A program made the position numbers and the translations under genes. The notes under the pieces were generated by a model, which saw only the letters and a list, made by a program, of their open reading frames with translations, ran no database searches and was not told the DNA's origin. Positions 17,248 through 26,712 of a stretch of DNA of 64,000 bases are shown here, in pieces. How positions within the stretch are numbered: position 1 is the first letter of the stretch; each line of letters opens with the position of its first letter. The DNA comes from Lachnoclostridium sp. Marseille-P6806 (GTDB lineage: Bacteria; Bacillota; Clostridia; Lachnospirales; Lachnospiraceae), in the NCBI RefSeq assembly GCF_900625025.1, contig NZ_LR130580.1:83908-147907 (forward strand). Reading direction: 5' to 3'.

Positions 17248-18411
17248 TCATACTCCTCTGTACGGAAAGGCATTGCGGATCCAGCGGATCCCGCTGTCGT
17301 CGATTGCGATCACATCATAGCGGCAGGACTCGCTCTCCGGCAGTCCGTGTACTGCCCGGTACACATCCGACGCCCTGCTGATTCTTTTCTGCTTCGTGCC
17401 ATTCACGGCGTCCTCGCCGCAGCCGAAGCGATCTGATCCGCGGTATTTCACCTCCGCAAATACCAGCGTTCCATCGGCCTCCCGGGCAATCAGGTCGATC
17501 TCGCCCTGTCCGGTCCGGAAGCTGTGCTCCAGAATCGCCAGTCCTCTTCCCTGCAAATACTGCGCCGCGCGTTCCTCCTGTCCGGTTCCGAGCGCGCGGA
17601 GATTCCTGCCCCAAGGGCCTTTCCCCGCATAGGCCGAATCCGGAGCCGTAAAGCTGCGGATGAACGACCGGCGGTGTATGGGACAGGGGCCGTATTTTTT
17701 CAGCGCTTCGATGTGCCGCGCAGAGCCGTAGCCCTTATTCTCCGCAAAGCCGTATTCCGGAAATTCGAGATCGTACTCCTGCATAATACGGTCCCTTGCC
17801 ACCTTTGCCAGAATACTCGCAGCCGCGACCGAAAGACAGAGCGCGTCTCCTTTCACCACCGGGACCTGCGGCAGATAGACGCCGGGAATCCGCACCGCAT
17901 CGTTCACAAGCACCTCCGGCTGCGGATCAAGACGGGAAAGCGCGCTGCGCATGGCCTCATAGCTCGCCTGCAGGATATTGATTTCGTCGATGCGCCCCGG
18001 ATCGGCAAAGCCGACGGCCCACGACACTGCTTCCCGGGTGATCACGTCATAGAGCTCCTCCCGCTTCCCCGCGGACAGCTTCTTGGAATCATTCAGATAG
18101 AGCAGCTCATGATCCGGGGGGAGAATCACCGCGCCGGCCGCCACAGGCCCCGCCAGAGGTCCTCGCCCCGCCTCGTCGATGCCGCAGAGAAAGCCCGTGG
18201 TAAGATAGCCCGACGCCGCGCGGAGCTCAAAGGCCCGCATGTCCGCCACTCTTTTTCTCTCCCGCTCCGCCTCCGCAAGGCGTTTTCCGGCGCGCGCCGC
18301 AAGCGCCCGCACTCCGTTCCGTCCGTCTTCGCCGTACTGTTCAATGAGAAGCGGCAGCTCATTCTCCGATGCCGCCTGAAACCGTTCCCGGATTTCCCGA
18401 ATCGTCTCCAT
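17248..18411 (-). CDS. rnhB: RNase HII fused to YraN (UPF0102) nuclease-like domain
   Basis: 387 residues. Residues 1-65 are the helical N-terminal extension of Firmicutes RNase HII; 66-262 form the RNase HII domain with CGIDEAGRGPLAGPV, NDSKKLS and ASILAKVARDRIM (the DEDD acidic residues are present). Residues 268-387 are a YraN domain: GQEERAAQYLQGRGL, then GEIDLIAREADGTLVFAEVK, the restriction-endonuclease-like D...E-x-K core. RNase HII removes ribonucleotides from DNA; YraN's role is unclear. The two genes are usually adjacent, but here they form one reading frame with no internal stop. Confidence 0.92.
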   Translation of the reverse strand: METIREIRERFQAASENELPLLIEQYGEDGRNGVRALAARAGKRLAEAERERKRVADMRAFELRAASGYLTTGFLCGIDEAGRGPLAGPVAAGAVILPPDHELLYLNDSKKLSAGKREELYDVITREAVSWAVGFADPGRIDEINILQASYEAMRSALSRLDPQPEVLVNDAVRIPGVYLPQVPVVKGDALCLSVAAASILAKVARDRIMQEYDLEFPEYGFAENKGYGSARHIEALKKYGPCPIHRRSFIRSFTAPDSAYAGKGPWGRNLRALGTGQEERAAQYLQGRGLAILEHSFRTGQGEIDLIAREADGTLVFAEVKYRGSDRFGCGEDAVNGTKQKRISRASDVYRAVHGLPESESCRYDVIAIDDSGIRWIRNAFPYRGV

Positions 18412-19281
18412 CTATATGCTCCCGTCCTCCAGAGAAATGCGTCCCAGACGGCCGCTCCGGAAATCGTCGATAATCAGCGCGGCCGCCCGTGCAAGATCGG
18501 GCTCCTGCCCCTTTTTCCAGAGATTCCTCACCATAGCCACCGCCCTCAGATGCGCCGTCTGATCCTCCCCCTCAATCACGGGAAAACGGACGTTTTCTCC
18601 GGCATACCGTCTTTCCATGATTCCCGGATATTTCGCCGTAAGGTAGCGGATCAGGCGCGACGCCAGCCCGCCGATGTCCAGAATATCGTCCGAAATCGAG
18701 CCGATGAGCGCGAGGCGCACGCCGATATCCGGATCCTCAAAGCGGGGCCAGAGTATCCCGGGCGTGTCGAGGAGCTGCATGGTTCCGCCCAGACTGATCC
18801 ACTGCTTGCCCTTCGTGACCCCGGGCCGGTTTCCGACCTTGGCAGAGCCTCTCCCCGCAAGCGTGTTGATGAGCGTGGATTTTCCCACATTCGGTATTCC
18901 CACCGCCATGGCGCGAAGCGGACGGTTCAGGATGCCCCGCTTCCTGTCCCTTTCGATTTTCGCCCGGCAGGCCTCCTCCATTGCGCGCCTTACGCCCCCC
19001 GTATCCTTTCGGGTACGCGCATCCATGATCAGCACCAACTGCCCCGTTTCACGGAGCGCAGAGGCATAGCGCTCGGTGCGGACCGGATCCGCCAGATCCG
19101 CCTTATTCAGAACAAGGATGCGCGGCTTGCTGCCGCACAATGCCGCTATATCGGGATTGCGGCTTCCCGCCGGAACACGGGCGTCCGCCAGCTCGATCAG
19201 CAGATCCACCAGAGCGAGCTGCTCCTGCATCATGCGCCTTGCCTTGGTCATATGCCCCGGATACCAGTTCAAATTCTGCAT
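18412..19281 (-). CDS. rbgA: Ribosome biogenesis GTPase RbgA (YlqF)
   Basis: 289 residues. It starts MQNLNWYPGHMTKARRMMQ, diagnostic of YlqF/RbgA. The GTPase motifs are circularly permuted: NKADL (G4) comes before [14 protein letters not shown] (G1) and LLDTPGILWP (G3). It matures the 50S subunit. ATG at 19281 was chosen for AGGATTATT in front; an in-frame ATG four codons upstream is possible. It ends directly at the rnhB-yraN start and begins 14 bases after the lepB stop. Confidence 0.95.
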   Translation of the reverse strand: MQNLNWYPGHMTKARRMMQEQLALVDLLIELADARVPAGSRNPDIAALCGSKPRILVLNKADLADPVRTERYASALRETGQLVLIMDARTRKDTGGVRRAMEEACRAKIERDRKRGILNRPLRAMAVGIPNVGKSTLINTLAGRGSAKVGNRPGVTKGKQWISLGGTMQLLDTPGILWPRFEDPDIGVRLALIGSISDDILDIGGLASRLIRYLTAKYPGIMERRYAGENVRFPVIEGEDQTAHLRAVAMVRNLWKKGQEPDLARAAALIIDDFRSGRLGRISLEDGSI

Positions 19282-19295
19282 AATAATCCTCATGC

Positions 19296-19883
19296 TTATC
19301 GGATCCGGCCCATGCCAGAATCCCCCTCCGGAAGAGACAGCCACGCCCTCCCCAGAATCGAACTCTCCGTCACCGCGCCGATTCCCGCCGAACGGCTGTC
19401 CTCGCTGTTGTTGCGGTTGTCGCCGAGCACAAAATATTCCCCGTCCTGCAGATGAATCGCCTCCGCAGCAATGCCGGCGTCTTCCATTTTATCATATTTC
19501 CCCGAAGAGACGTCCGGAACACCCCCTACCATCAGCTCGCCGTCGATGATCTGAATGACGTCTCCCGGCTCGCCCACGACCCGCTTGACATAAGGATGCG
19601 CTCCGGTGTTTCCCCCGGGATAAAAGGCGATGACATCGCCGCGGTGAATGCCGGTGAGGCGATGCATCACCCTGTCGATCAGAACGTTCTGCTCATTCAC
19701 AAGCTGAGGCTCCATGGACTGTCCGATGACCAATATGCGAAATCCGAAGCAGATCACAAAAACGACCCCCAGCAGGACCGCCACGGCCGTATAGACGATC
19801 CAAAGCAGGATCTCCCGGAAAATTCCCGAATTCAGTCTGCGTTTTCTTTCATAAAAGCTGAGCCCCTGATTCTTTCTCCGCAT
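19296..19883 (-). CDS. lepB: Type I signal peptidase
   Basis: 195 residues. A single N-terminal membrane segment (about 20-45) is followed by the catalytic Ser in IGQSMEP and catalytic Lys in YVKRVVGEPGD, with GDNRNNSEDSR near the C-terminus. It cleaves signal peptides on the outer face. The start MRRKNQ follows GAGGAGAGACG; a reading 16 codons longer runs into the rplS terminator. It sits just downstream of the ribosomal operon terminator and I see no separate promoter. Confidence 0.94.
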   Translation of the reverse strand: MRRKNQGLSFYERKRRLNSGIFREILLWIVYTAVAVLLGVVFVICFGFRILVIGQSMEPQLVNEQNVLIDRVMHRLTGIHRGDVIAFYPGGNTGAHPYVKRVVGEPGDVIQIIDGELMVGGVPDVSSGKYDKMEDAGIAAEAIHLQDGEYFVLGDNRNNSEDSRSAGIGAVTESSILGRAWLSLPEGDSGMGRIR

Positions 19884-19918
19884 CGTCTCTCCTCTCTGCT
19901 TCTCCCTCCGGACAACAC

Positions 19919-19960
19919 AAAACCGCCGCACCTTACATTACGATAAAGTGCGGCGGTTTT
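19919..19960 (-). terminator. Terminator of the ylxM-rplS operon
   Basis: AAAACCGCCGCAC pairs with GTGCGGCGGTTTT, a 13-base perfect stem with a 16-base loop, ending in TTTT on the minus strand, 48 bases after rplS. Confidence 0.85.
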
Positions 19961-20007
19961 CAATCTTCTTGGTAAAGAACGGCCGGTGCTGTCGCGAAGC
20001 AGACGGA

Positions 20008-20352
20008 TTACCGCAGCTCCTTGACTTTCGCTTTCTTGCCGCTCAGCTCGCGGAGATAATTCAGCTTCGCTCTTCTGACCTTACCCCGGCGAATCACATC
20101 GATCTGCTCGACGTTCGGGCTGTGAAGAAACCATGTCTTCTCAACGCCGACACCACTGGAGGACTTGCGAACCGTGAACGTGGTTCTGGCTCCCGCGCCC
20201 TGAATCTTCAGAACAGTTCCCTCGAACATCTGCACTCTCTCGCGGTTTCCCTCCTTGATGCGGTTATGCACGCGGACGGTATCGCCCGTGTTGAACTGGG
20301 GAACCTCCTGCTTGAGCTGCGCCTGTTCGATCTCTCTGATAATGTCTGACAT
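20008..20352 (-). CDS. rplS: 50S ribosomal protein L19
   Basis: 114 residues, normal length. [15 protein letters not shown] at the start and [27 protein letters not shown] and [13 protein letters not shown] are L19 hallmarks. It lies at the 30S-50S interface. It is the last gene of the operon, and its 129-base leader can fold into a closed multi-branch structure. Confidence 0.98.
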   Translation of the reverse strand: MSDIIREIEQAQLKQEVPQFNTGDTVRVHNRIKEGNRERVQMFEGTVLKIQGAGARTTFTVRKSSSGVGVEKTWFLHSPNVEQIDVIRRGKVRRAKLNYLRELSGKKAKVKELR

Positions 20353-20373
20353 ATGCTTCACCTTTCCTTTATG

Positions 20374-20453
20374 GATGTTCGTACTCCGTGTGAGTACACC
20401 GCCGCAGACCGGCGCGTGCGCAGTTCCCGTGAACCGCCGGACAGTGGAACATC
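20374..20453 (-). ncRNA. Candidate L19 leader (autoregulatory 5' UTR of rplS)
   Basis: On the minus strand GATGTTC (20453-20447) pairs with GAACATC (20380-20374), closing a multi-loop. Inside are CCGGCG/CGCCGG enclosing GTTC-ACGG-GAAC, and GTACTC-ACACG-GAGTAC. The structure ends 21 bases before the rplS ATG. L19 leaders are known in Firmicutes; I match this one by position and architecture only. Confidence 0.5.
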
Positions 20454-20481
20454 TCCCTGCCTTGAACACAACATTGTAAGA

Positions 20482-21192
20482 TTAACACGAATGCTCCCGC
20501 TCCGCAAGCTGATATTTCTCATAGAGATCAGGCCGGCGCTGCTTCGTCCTCTCGAGAGACTGCGCAAGCCGCCACGCATCCACTTTGGCGTGATCTCCGC
20601 TCAGAAGAATCTCCGGAACCCGGCGCCCCCGCCACTCCTCGGGCCGCGAATACTGGGGATATTCCAGAAGACCATTCTGAAAGGAGTCCGTCTCTGCCGA
20701 GCTCCCGTTATTCAAGACGCCGGGAACCAGCCTTGCAACGGCGTCGACGAGAATCATGGCCGGAAGCTCCCCGCCGGTCAGAACATAATCGCCGATTGAA
20801 ATTTCGTCCGTTACGATCTCCTCCAGCACCCGCTCGTCGATGCCCTCGTAATGACCGCACAGAAGAATCAGCTCCTCCTCGCGGGAAAGCTCCTCAGCCG
20901 TCTCCTGCGTGAATACCCGCCCTGCGGGCGTGAGATAGACCACGCGCGCTTTCTGCGGAAGCCTCTCCTGAATCGAGCGCCAGCAGTCGTAGACCGGCTG
21001 GGCCTGCATCAGCATGCCCGCGCCGCCACCGTAGGTATAATCATCCACCCGACCATGACGGTTCTCCGTGTAGCTGCGGATATCGACCGCCTCGCAGGAG
21101 ATCAGCCCCCGATCCATGGCCCGCGCCAGAATACTGGTATTCAGTCCGTTCATGACCATATCGGGGAACAGCGTCATGATATGAAAATTCAT
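20482..21192 (-). CDS. trmD: tRNA (guanine-N1)-methyltransferase
   Basis: 236 residues. SPOUT knot methyltransferase: [12 protein letters not shown] start, [41 protein letters not shown]. It methylates G37 of tRNAs reading CNN codons. It is located between rimM and rplS, the canonical order. Confidence 0.98.
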   Translation of the reverse strand: MNFHIMTLFPDMVMNGLNTSILARAMDRGLISCEAVDIRSYTENRHGRVDDYTYGGGAGMLMQAQPVYDCWRSIQERLPQKARVVYLTPAGRVFTQETAEELSREEELILLCGHYEGIDERVLEEIVTDEISIGDYVLTGGELPAMILVDAVARLVPGVLNNGSSAETDSFQNGLLEYPQYSRPEEWRGRRVPEILLSGDHAKVDAWRLAQSLERTKQRRPDLYEKYQLAEREHSC

Positions 21193-21208
21193 AGCCCACT
21201 CCCCATCC

Positions 21209-21721
21209 TTACAAATCGGTCAGCCCCGGCATGAGAAAGACCCGGATATAGCCCTTTTCCGGGCAGACCTCCCGCACGCAGTCCGGAATCACGGGGAGAA
21301 GAAGCTCTTTTCCCTCTGGCCTCTGCACCACATAGACCTTGTTGGCGCCGGTTTCCAGCACATCTGTCAGCGTGCCGATCGCCTCATCCGCTTCGCCGAT
21401 CACGGAGAGTCCGATCAGATCCGGGATGAAATGTTCGCCCTCCGCAAGCGGGACGGCGTCTTTCCGGTCAATTTCCAGATCAAAGCTGCGGAGACGCTCC
21501 ACATCCTCGATCCGGTCAAATTCCTCAAAGCCGAGCACCACAAACTGGCCGACAAATTTCACGGAGCGGATGGTGAGGATCTGCTCCTGCTTTCTGCCGA
21601 CCAGATATACGGTCTTCAGCTTCCGGAAGCGCTGCGGATCGTCCGTCGTCGGGAAAACCCGAACCTCGCCTTTCAATCCGTGCATTCCGGCAATAATTCC
21701 TACGCGAAACCGTTCTGTCAT
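21209..21721 (-). CDS. rimM: 16S rRNA processing protein RimM
   Basis: 170 residues. N-terminal RimM beta-barrel ([21 protein letters not shown]) and C-terminal PRC-barrel ([18 protein letters not shown]). It assists 30S maturation and binds S19. The ATG at 21721 follows the khpA stop by 7 bases; eight codons of possible extension overlap khpA and were left out. Confidence 0.95.
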   Translation of the reverse strand: MTERFRVGIIAGMHGLKGEVRVFPTTDDPQRFRKLKTVYLVGRKQEQILTIRSVKFVGQFVVLGFEEFDRIEDVERLRSFDLEIDRKDAVPLAEGEHFIPDLIGLSVIGEADEAIGTLTDVLETGANKVYVVQRPEGKELLLPVIPDCVREVCPEKGYIRVFLMPGLTDL

Positions 21722-21728
21722 ATGCCGC

Positions 21729-21968
21729 TCAGTCGATGTCCACATCCACTCTGGTGTTGTCTCTGGTGGACGCGGCCTTGACCACGGAACGGATCGCCCG
21801 CGCGATTCGCCCCTGCCTGCCGATCACCTTGCCCATATCGGAGGGGGCGACATGAAGCTGAACCTTGACATTTTTTCCGTCTCTGGTTTCTGTGACGACG
21901 ACTTCATCGGGATGATCCACCAGAGATTTTGCGATCACTTCCACTAATTCTTTCAATTTCGACCTCAT
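21729..21968 (-). CDS. khpA: KH-domain RNA-binding protein KhpA
   Basis: 79 residues. LKELVEVIAKSLVDHPDEVVV plus the KH GxxG loop in VIGRQGRIARAIRSVVKAA. KhpA forms a dimer with KhpB and affects cell-wall synthesis and RNA. The start follows homologues (MRSKLKEL); the ribosome site is weak (GGAGGC lies 17 bases upstream), so a GTG 18 bases upstream is an alternative. Confidence 0.92.
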   Translation of the reverse strand: MRSKLKELVEVIAKSLVDHPDEVVVTETRDGKNVKVQLHVAPSDMGKVIGRQGRIARAIRSVVKAASTRDNTRVDVDID

Positions 21969-22056
21969 AGCTGCCGCTGTGCGCACGCCTCCGTATTCGC
22001 CCGGCGGGGGCGCGCAGTGCAGATCTCTTCCTCTGACGGAAGCAAACGGACGGGAT

Positions 22057-22299
22057 TTACTTATTGACGCCGGCCTGTCTGAACAGCTTCGCGACAACGG
22101 TCGTCGGCTGCGCGCCCTTCGACAGCCATTCCTTTGCCAGCTCCGCATCCACTTTCAGGTCATGCGGCTGCACATTCGGGTTGAAGGTGCCGATCTGCGC
22201 GATAATGCTGCCGTTTCTGGGAGTTCTCGAATCCGCCACGACAATTCTGTACATGGGGACCTTCTTCTCACCGATTCTTGCCAGTCTGATTTTAACCAT
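22057..22299 (-). CDS. rpsP: 30S ribosomal protein S16
   Basis: 80 residues. MVKIRLARIGEKKVPMYRIVVADSR and LGxYNP-type motif GTFNPN identify S16, slightly shorter than average. GGAGG lies 8 bases before the ATG. It follows ffh after a 132-base gap holding a possible attenuator. Confidence 0.98.
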   Translation of the reverse strand: MVKIRLARIGEKKVPMYRIVVADSRTPRNGSIIAQIGTFNPNVQPHDLKVDAELAKEWLSKGAQPTTVVAKLFRQAGVNK

Positions 22300-22336
22300 C
22301 GTTCTTTCCTCCGCTTGAAAACTGTTTTTTTATTTT

Positions 22337-22364
22337 GAAAAAGGCTTCCGGTCTGTCCGGATCC
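22337..22364 (-). terminator. Possible partial terminator between ffh and rpsP
   Basis: On the minus strand GGATCCGG-ACAGA-CCGGAAGCC, an imperfect stem, is followed by TTTTTC. It could lower readthrough from ffh, or raise the need for a separate rpsP promoter, which I did not find. Confidence 0.4.
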
Positions 22365-22431
22365 TTTATTCACGATTGTTCCGCGCTCTCTGCACCGGCA
22401 GAGAATACGCCCCCGGGAATGCGCCCGTGAT

Positions 22432-23812
<1,381 letters not shown>

Positions 23813-23823
<11 letters not shown>

Positions 23824-24178
23824 CCGTAAGTTCCTCTCTGATCCTCTGAATCGACGTCAGATACATCTGCCGCGCCGCATCCGGCGCCGCTCCGTCCTGT
23901 GCTGCCGCGCGTTCCGCCTCCCCGCACAGGGCCTCGATCTTCTGAAAGCGCCGTATCATATGCAGGCGCTCCTCATAGCTCTCGAGAATCGCAGTCGTCC
24001 GCCGCAGCAGATCGTGAACCGCCTGCTTGCTCACCTGCTCCGCCTCGGCAATCTCCGAGAGCGAAAAATCATTATAAACGGCAAGCTCGTATATCTTCTG
24101 CTGATGCGCGGTGAGGAGCGAGCCGTAGAAATCATACAGAAGCCCCTGTGCTACGATTTTCTCAGTTTCATCCGCCAT
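23813..24178 (-). CDS. ylxM: YlxM family HTH protein associated with SRP
   Basis: 121 residues. Sigma-70 region-4-like helix-turn-helix: LLTAHQQKIYELAVYNDFSLSEIAE with VSKQAVHDLLRR. It is the conserved gene upstream of ffh in Firmicutes and is reported to stimulate the SRP pathway. Its C-terminal 25 residues are Ala-rich and less conserved. It is the first gene of the operon, 54 bases after a consensus promoter. Confidence 0.93.
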
Positions 24179-24200
24179 GGCAGCCGCATCCTTTGGAAAT

Positions 24201-24229
24201 GAAAAACAGGCATCCTGCCGATGCCTGTT
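24201..24229 (-). terminator. Terminator after the GH25-like gene, overlapping the ylxM promoter region
   Basis: AACAGGCATC (24229-24220) pairs perfectly with GATGCCTGTT (24214-24205), followed on the minus strand by TTTTC. It sits between the -10 box at 24232 and the ylxM ATG. Confidence 0.8.
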
Positions 24230-24231
24230 AC

Positions 24232-24260
24232 ATCATACGTTCCCGCAAAAGCTCTGTCAA
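24232..24260 (-). promoter_or_regulatory. Promoter of ylxM-ffh-rpsP-khpA-rimM-trmD-rplS
   Basis: TTGACA (24260-24255), 17-base spacer, TATGAT (24237-24232). The predicted transcript start (about 24225) falls inside the first arm of the preceding terminator, so a transcript begun here would lack half the hairpin and escape it. Confidence 0.8.
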
Positions 24261-24319
24261 GTATTTTTTCTTGACCCGCATGGAATCCAGCGAATCGGCG
24301 AATCAACGGAACCGGAGAA

Positions 24320-25414
24320 TTACCGGTCCGGTTCGGACACCCACAGATCGAGGTTCACTCTGCCGTCGATCCCGTCCACCTCGCCCCGGTCCGAATACTG
24401 CCAGTAACGGAAGCGATACGGAAAATACAGCTCTCCTCCGCGGTCGGAAACCCACTTGGGCTCCTCTGACAGCGCGGCGAGATCCAGCTTCATCGTATAG
24501 GCCGTAATACCCGCGAAAACCACGGTGTCATAACCGGCGTCCCGCACCGCTCCCGCAAATGTCCGGACACAAGCCGTAAGCTGCGCTCTGCCGAGCGGAA
24601 AGCTGCGATCCTCCTCCCCCGGCATGGGGACGACGACGGCAACGGGCCCCGTGATCTCATCACCGGCCGCGGCAAGCTGCCTTTTTACCCATTCCGCATC
24701 CTCCACGGCTTCCTCCTCCGAAACTACCGTCAGGCGATAGTAGGCCCCGGTTTCCAGACCGGCCCTGGCCGCACCCGACACATTTTTATCAAAACGCGCG
24801 TCTTTCCGGATGTTTCCGTCCGCGTCTCGGCCTCCGAGGCTCACAAAGGCAAAATCCATGCCGTCGTCATAGACCGCCTCCCAGTCGATCTCTCCGCTGT
24901 TCTCCGAGACATCGATCCCCTGCCGCGTCCGGACAGAGCTGTCCGAACCGATATAGCGCATTCTTCCGGCGGCGTCCTGCTCAAAATCCGCTTCTGTGAA
25001 AGAGCTGATGGGTACATTGCTCTGGATGGAATAAAAATAATAGCGGTCGCCGTTCCTCACCACAAGATCATCCGGGAAGAGCTTCCGGAGCATTGTGAGC
25101 GTGTTCTCGCCGGATTCCAGCGAGGACTGTATTCTCTGGAGCATCGCATTCCGCTCCGTAAGCCTTGCGTCCCGCTCCGCCTCCGCGACCTCCCCGTCAA
25201 CCTCCTCCTGCGTATAGAGCTTGTCCTTTTCCCCCTGCACCGCCTCGATGCGGGCCTCCAGACGCCGCAGCTCCTCGCCGGTGCCGCGCAGACGGAACAC
25301 GAGAAAGACCGCCGCCGCGAGCACAGCCAGCGTAAGTCCGCAGAGGAAAAGGATATTGATGAGATATGCTGTCCGGATCCGGTTCGGATTTGTCGTTTTT
25401 TCCTGTCTGCTCAC
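24320..25414 (-). CDS. Membrane-anchored GH25-like protein, probably catalytically impaired
   Basis: 364 residues, GTG start after GAGGAGGCAGA. One membrane segment at about 17-41, a coiled coil at 44-100, then a glycoside hydrolase 25 (lysozyme) fold: GIDVSENSGEIDWEAV near 166, AFVSLGG, FDKNVSGAARAGLETGAYY, ending FRYWQYSDRGEVDGIDGRVNLDLW. The conserved Asp-x-Glu that normally follows the sixth strand is replaced: residues 256-265 read GPVAVVVPMP. The first Asp (168) is kept. It may bind peptidoglycan without cutting it. It ends the plsX-to-ilvA gene run. Confidence 0.82.
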   Translation of the reverse strand: MSRQEKTTNPNRIRTAYLINILFLCGLTLAVLAAAVFLVFRLRGTGEELRRLEARIEAVQGEKDKLYTQEEVDGEVAEAERDARLTERNAMLQRIQSSLESGENTLTMLRKLFPDDLVVRNGDRYYFYSIQSNVPISSFTEADFEQDAAGRMRYIGSDSSVRTRQGIDVSENSGEIDWEAVYDDGMDFAFVSLGGRDADGNIRKDARFDKNVSGAARAGLETGAYYRLTVVSEEEAVEDAEWVKRQLAAAGDEITGPVAVVVPMPGEEDRSFPLGRAQLTACVRTFAGAVRDAGYDTVVFAGITAYTMKLDLAALSEEPKWVSDRGGELYFPYRFRYWQYSDRGEVDGIDGRVNLDLWVSEPDR

Positions 25415-25441
25415 TCTGCCTCCTCATCTTTTCCTGCCGCA

Positions 25442-26665
25442 TCAAAGCTGCGTCTGAATGATATTCGGCCGATAGCCCTTTTGTTCCAGCGCCGCCGTGA
25501 TTTTTTCCTTATGCTCCGGCCCGAACGCCTCCAGCGTAATGCGGAGCTCCACGGCCGCTGTCCGGTTGATGGATACGAACTGATTGTGCTCCAGACGGAT
25601 CACGTTTCCGCCCTCTCCCGCAATCACGCCGGACACCCGCGACAGCTCGCCCGGCTTATCGGGAAGCTGGACGGACACCGTGAAGATGCGGCTCCGGAGC
25701 ACCAGTCCGTGCTGCACGACCGAGGACATGGTGATCACGTCCATATTGCCGCCGGAGAGCACAGAAACAACCTTTTTCCCGGCGCAGTCCACATGCTTGA
25801 GCGCAGCCACGCTCAGCAGTCCGGAATTCTCCACAACCATCTTGTGATTCTCCACTATATCAAGGAACGCCGTGACAAGCTCCTCATCCGGAACCGTGAT
25901 CACAGTGTCAAGGTTTTCCCTGAGATAAGGAAAGATCACAGAGCCGGGCGTCTTGACCGCCGTGCCGTCCGCGATCGTACTGACGGAGGGGAGCGTCGTC
26001 ACCCTGCCCTCGCGAAAGGATGCCGAAAGACACGCCGCTCCCTCCGGCTCGACGCCGATTACCCGGATCTTGGGATTCAGAAGCTTTGCCAGCGTGGAGA
26101 CGCCGGCGGCAAGTCCGCCGCCGCCGACCGGCACCAGTATGATGTCGACGAGAGGCAGCTCCTTGATGATCTCCATGCCGAGGGTTCCCTGCCCGGTCGC
26201 CACCACCGGATCATCAAAGGGATGGATAAAGGTATAGCCCTTTTCTTCCGCGAGCTGCAGCGCCTGCCCGCAGGCCTCGTCGTATACATCGCCGAAAAGA
26301 ATCACCTCCGCGCCGAGCGCCTTGGTCCGGTTGACCTTGATCAGCGGGGTCGTTCTCGGCATGACAATGACGGCCTTTGCGCCGTAGGCGCGGGCGGCAT
26401 ACGCTACCCCCTGCGCGTGATTGCCGGCCGAAGCCGTAATGATGCCGCGGGCGCGCTCCTCCTGCGACATGACGGAGATCCTGTAATACGCGCCTCTGAT
26501 TTTATATGCGCCCGTTCTCTGCATGTTTTCGGGCTTCAGATAAACCTTTCCCCCCGTCTGCTCGCTGAAATAATCCGAATACAGAAGATCGGTGTTCAGC
26601 GTCACGCGGTTCACCGCCTCGCAGGCCTCTTCAAACGCTTCCAGTGTCAATGGCTCTCTGCTCAT
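25442..26665 (-). CDS. ilvA: Threonine ammonia-lyase with ACT domain
   Basis: 407 residues. PLP-lysine region ENMQRTGAYKIRGAYY, ASAGNHAQGVA, and the Gly-rich phosphate loop PVGGGGLAAG. A single C-terminal ACT domain (VQLPDKPGELSRVSGVIA) marks the roughly 400-residue IlvA/TdcB-like form. It makes 2-ketobutyrate, the isoleucine precursor used by the ilv operon at 7-10 kb. The start MSREPLT follows GGGGAG; an ATG 16 codons upstream overlaps the ftsY stop as ATGA and could be used by coupling. Confidence 0.94.
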   Translation of the reverse strand: MSREPLTLEAFEEACEAVNRVTLNTDLLYSDYFSEQTGGKVYLKPENMQRTGAYKIRGAYYRISVMSQEERARGIITASAGNHAQGVAYAARAYGAKAVIVMPRTTPLIKVNRTKALGAEVILFGDVYDEACGQALQLAEEKGYTFIHPFDDPVVATGQGTLGMEIIKELPLVDIILVPVGGGGLAAGVSTLAKLLNPKIRVIGVEPEGAACLSASFREGRVTTLPSVSTIADGTAVKTPGSVIFPYLRENLDTVITVPDEELVTAFLDIVENHKMVVENSGLLSVAALKHVDCAGKKVVSVLSGGNMDVITMSSVVQHGLVLRSRIFTVSVQLPDKPGELSRVSGVIAGEGGNVIRLEHNQFVSINRTAAVELRITLEAFGPEHKEKITAALEQKGYRPNIIQTQL

Positions 26666-26712
26666 ATCTGTTTTCTCCCCGCCTGAGATATCCGTCTTTC
26701 CGGTTCCCGTCA

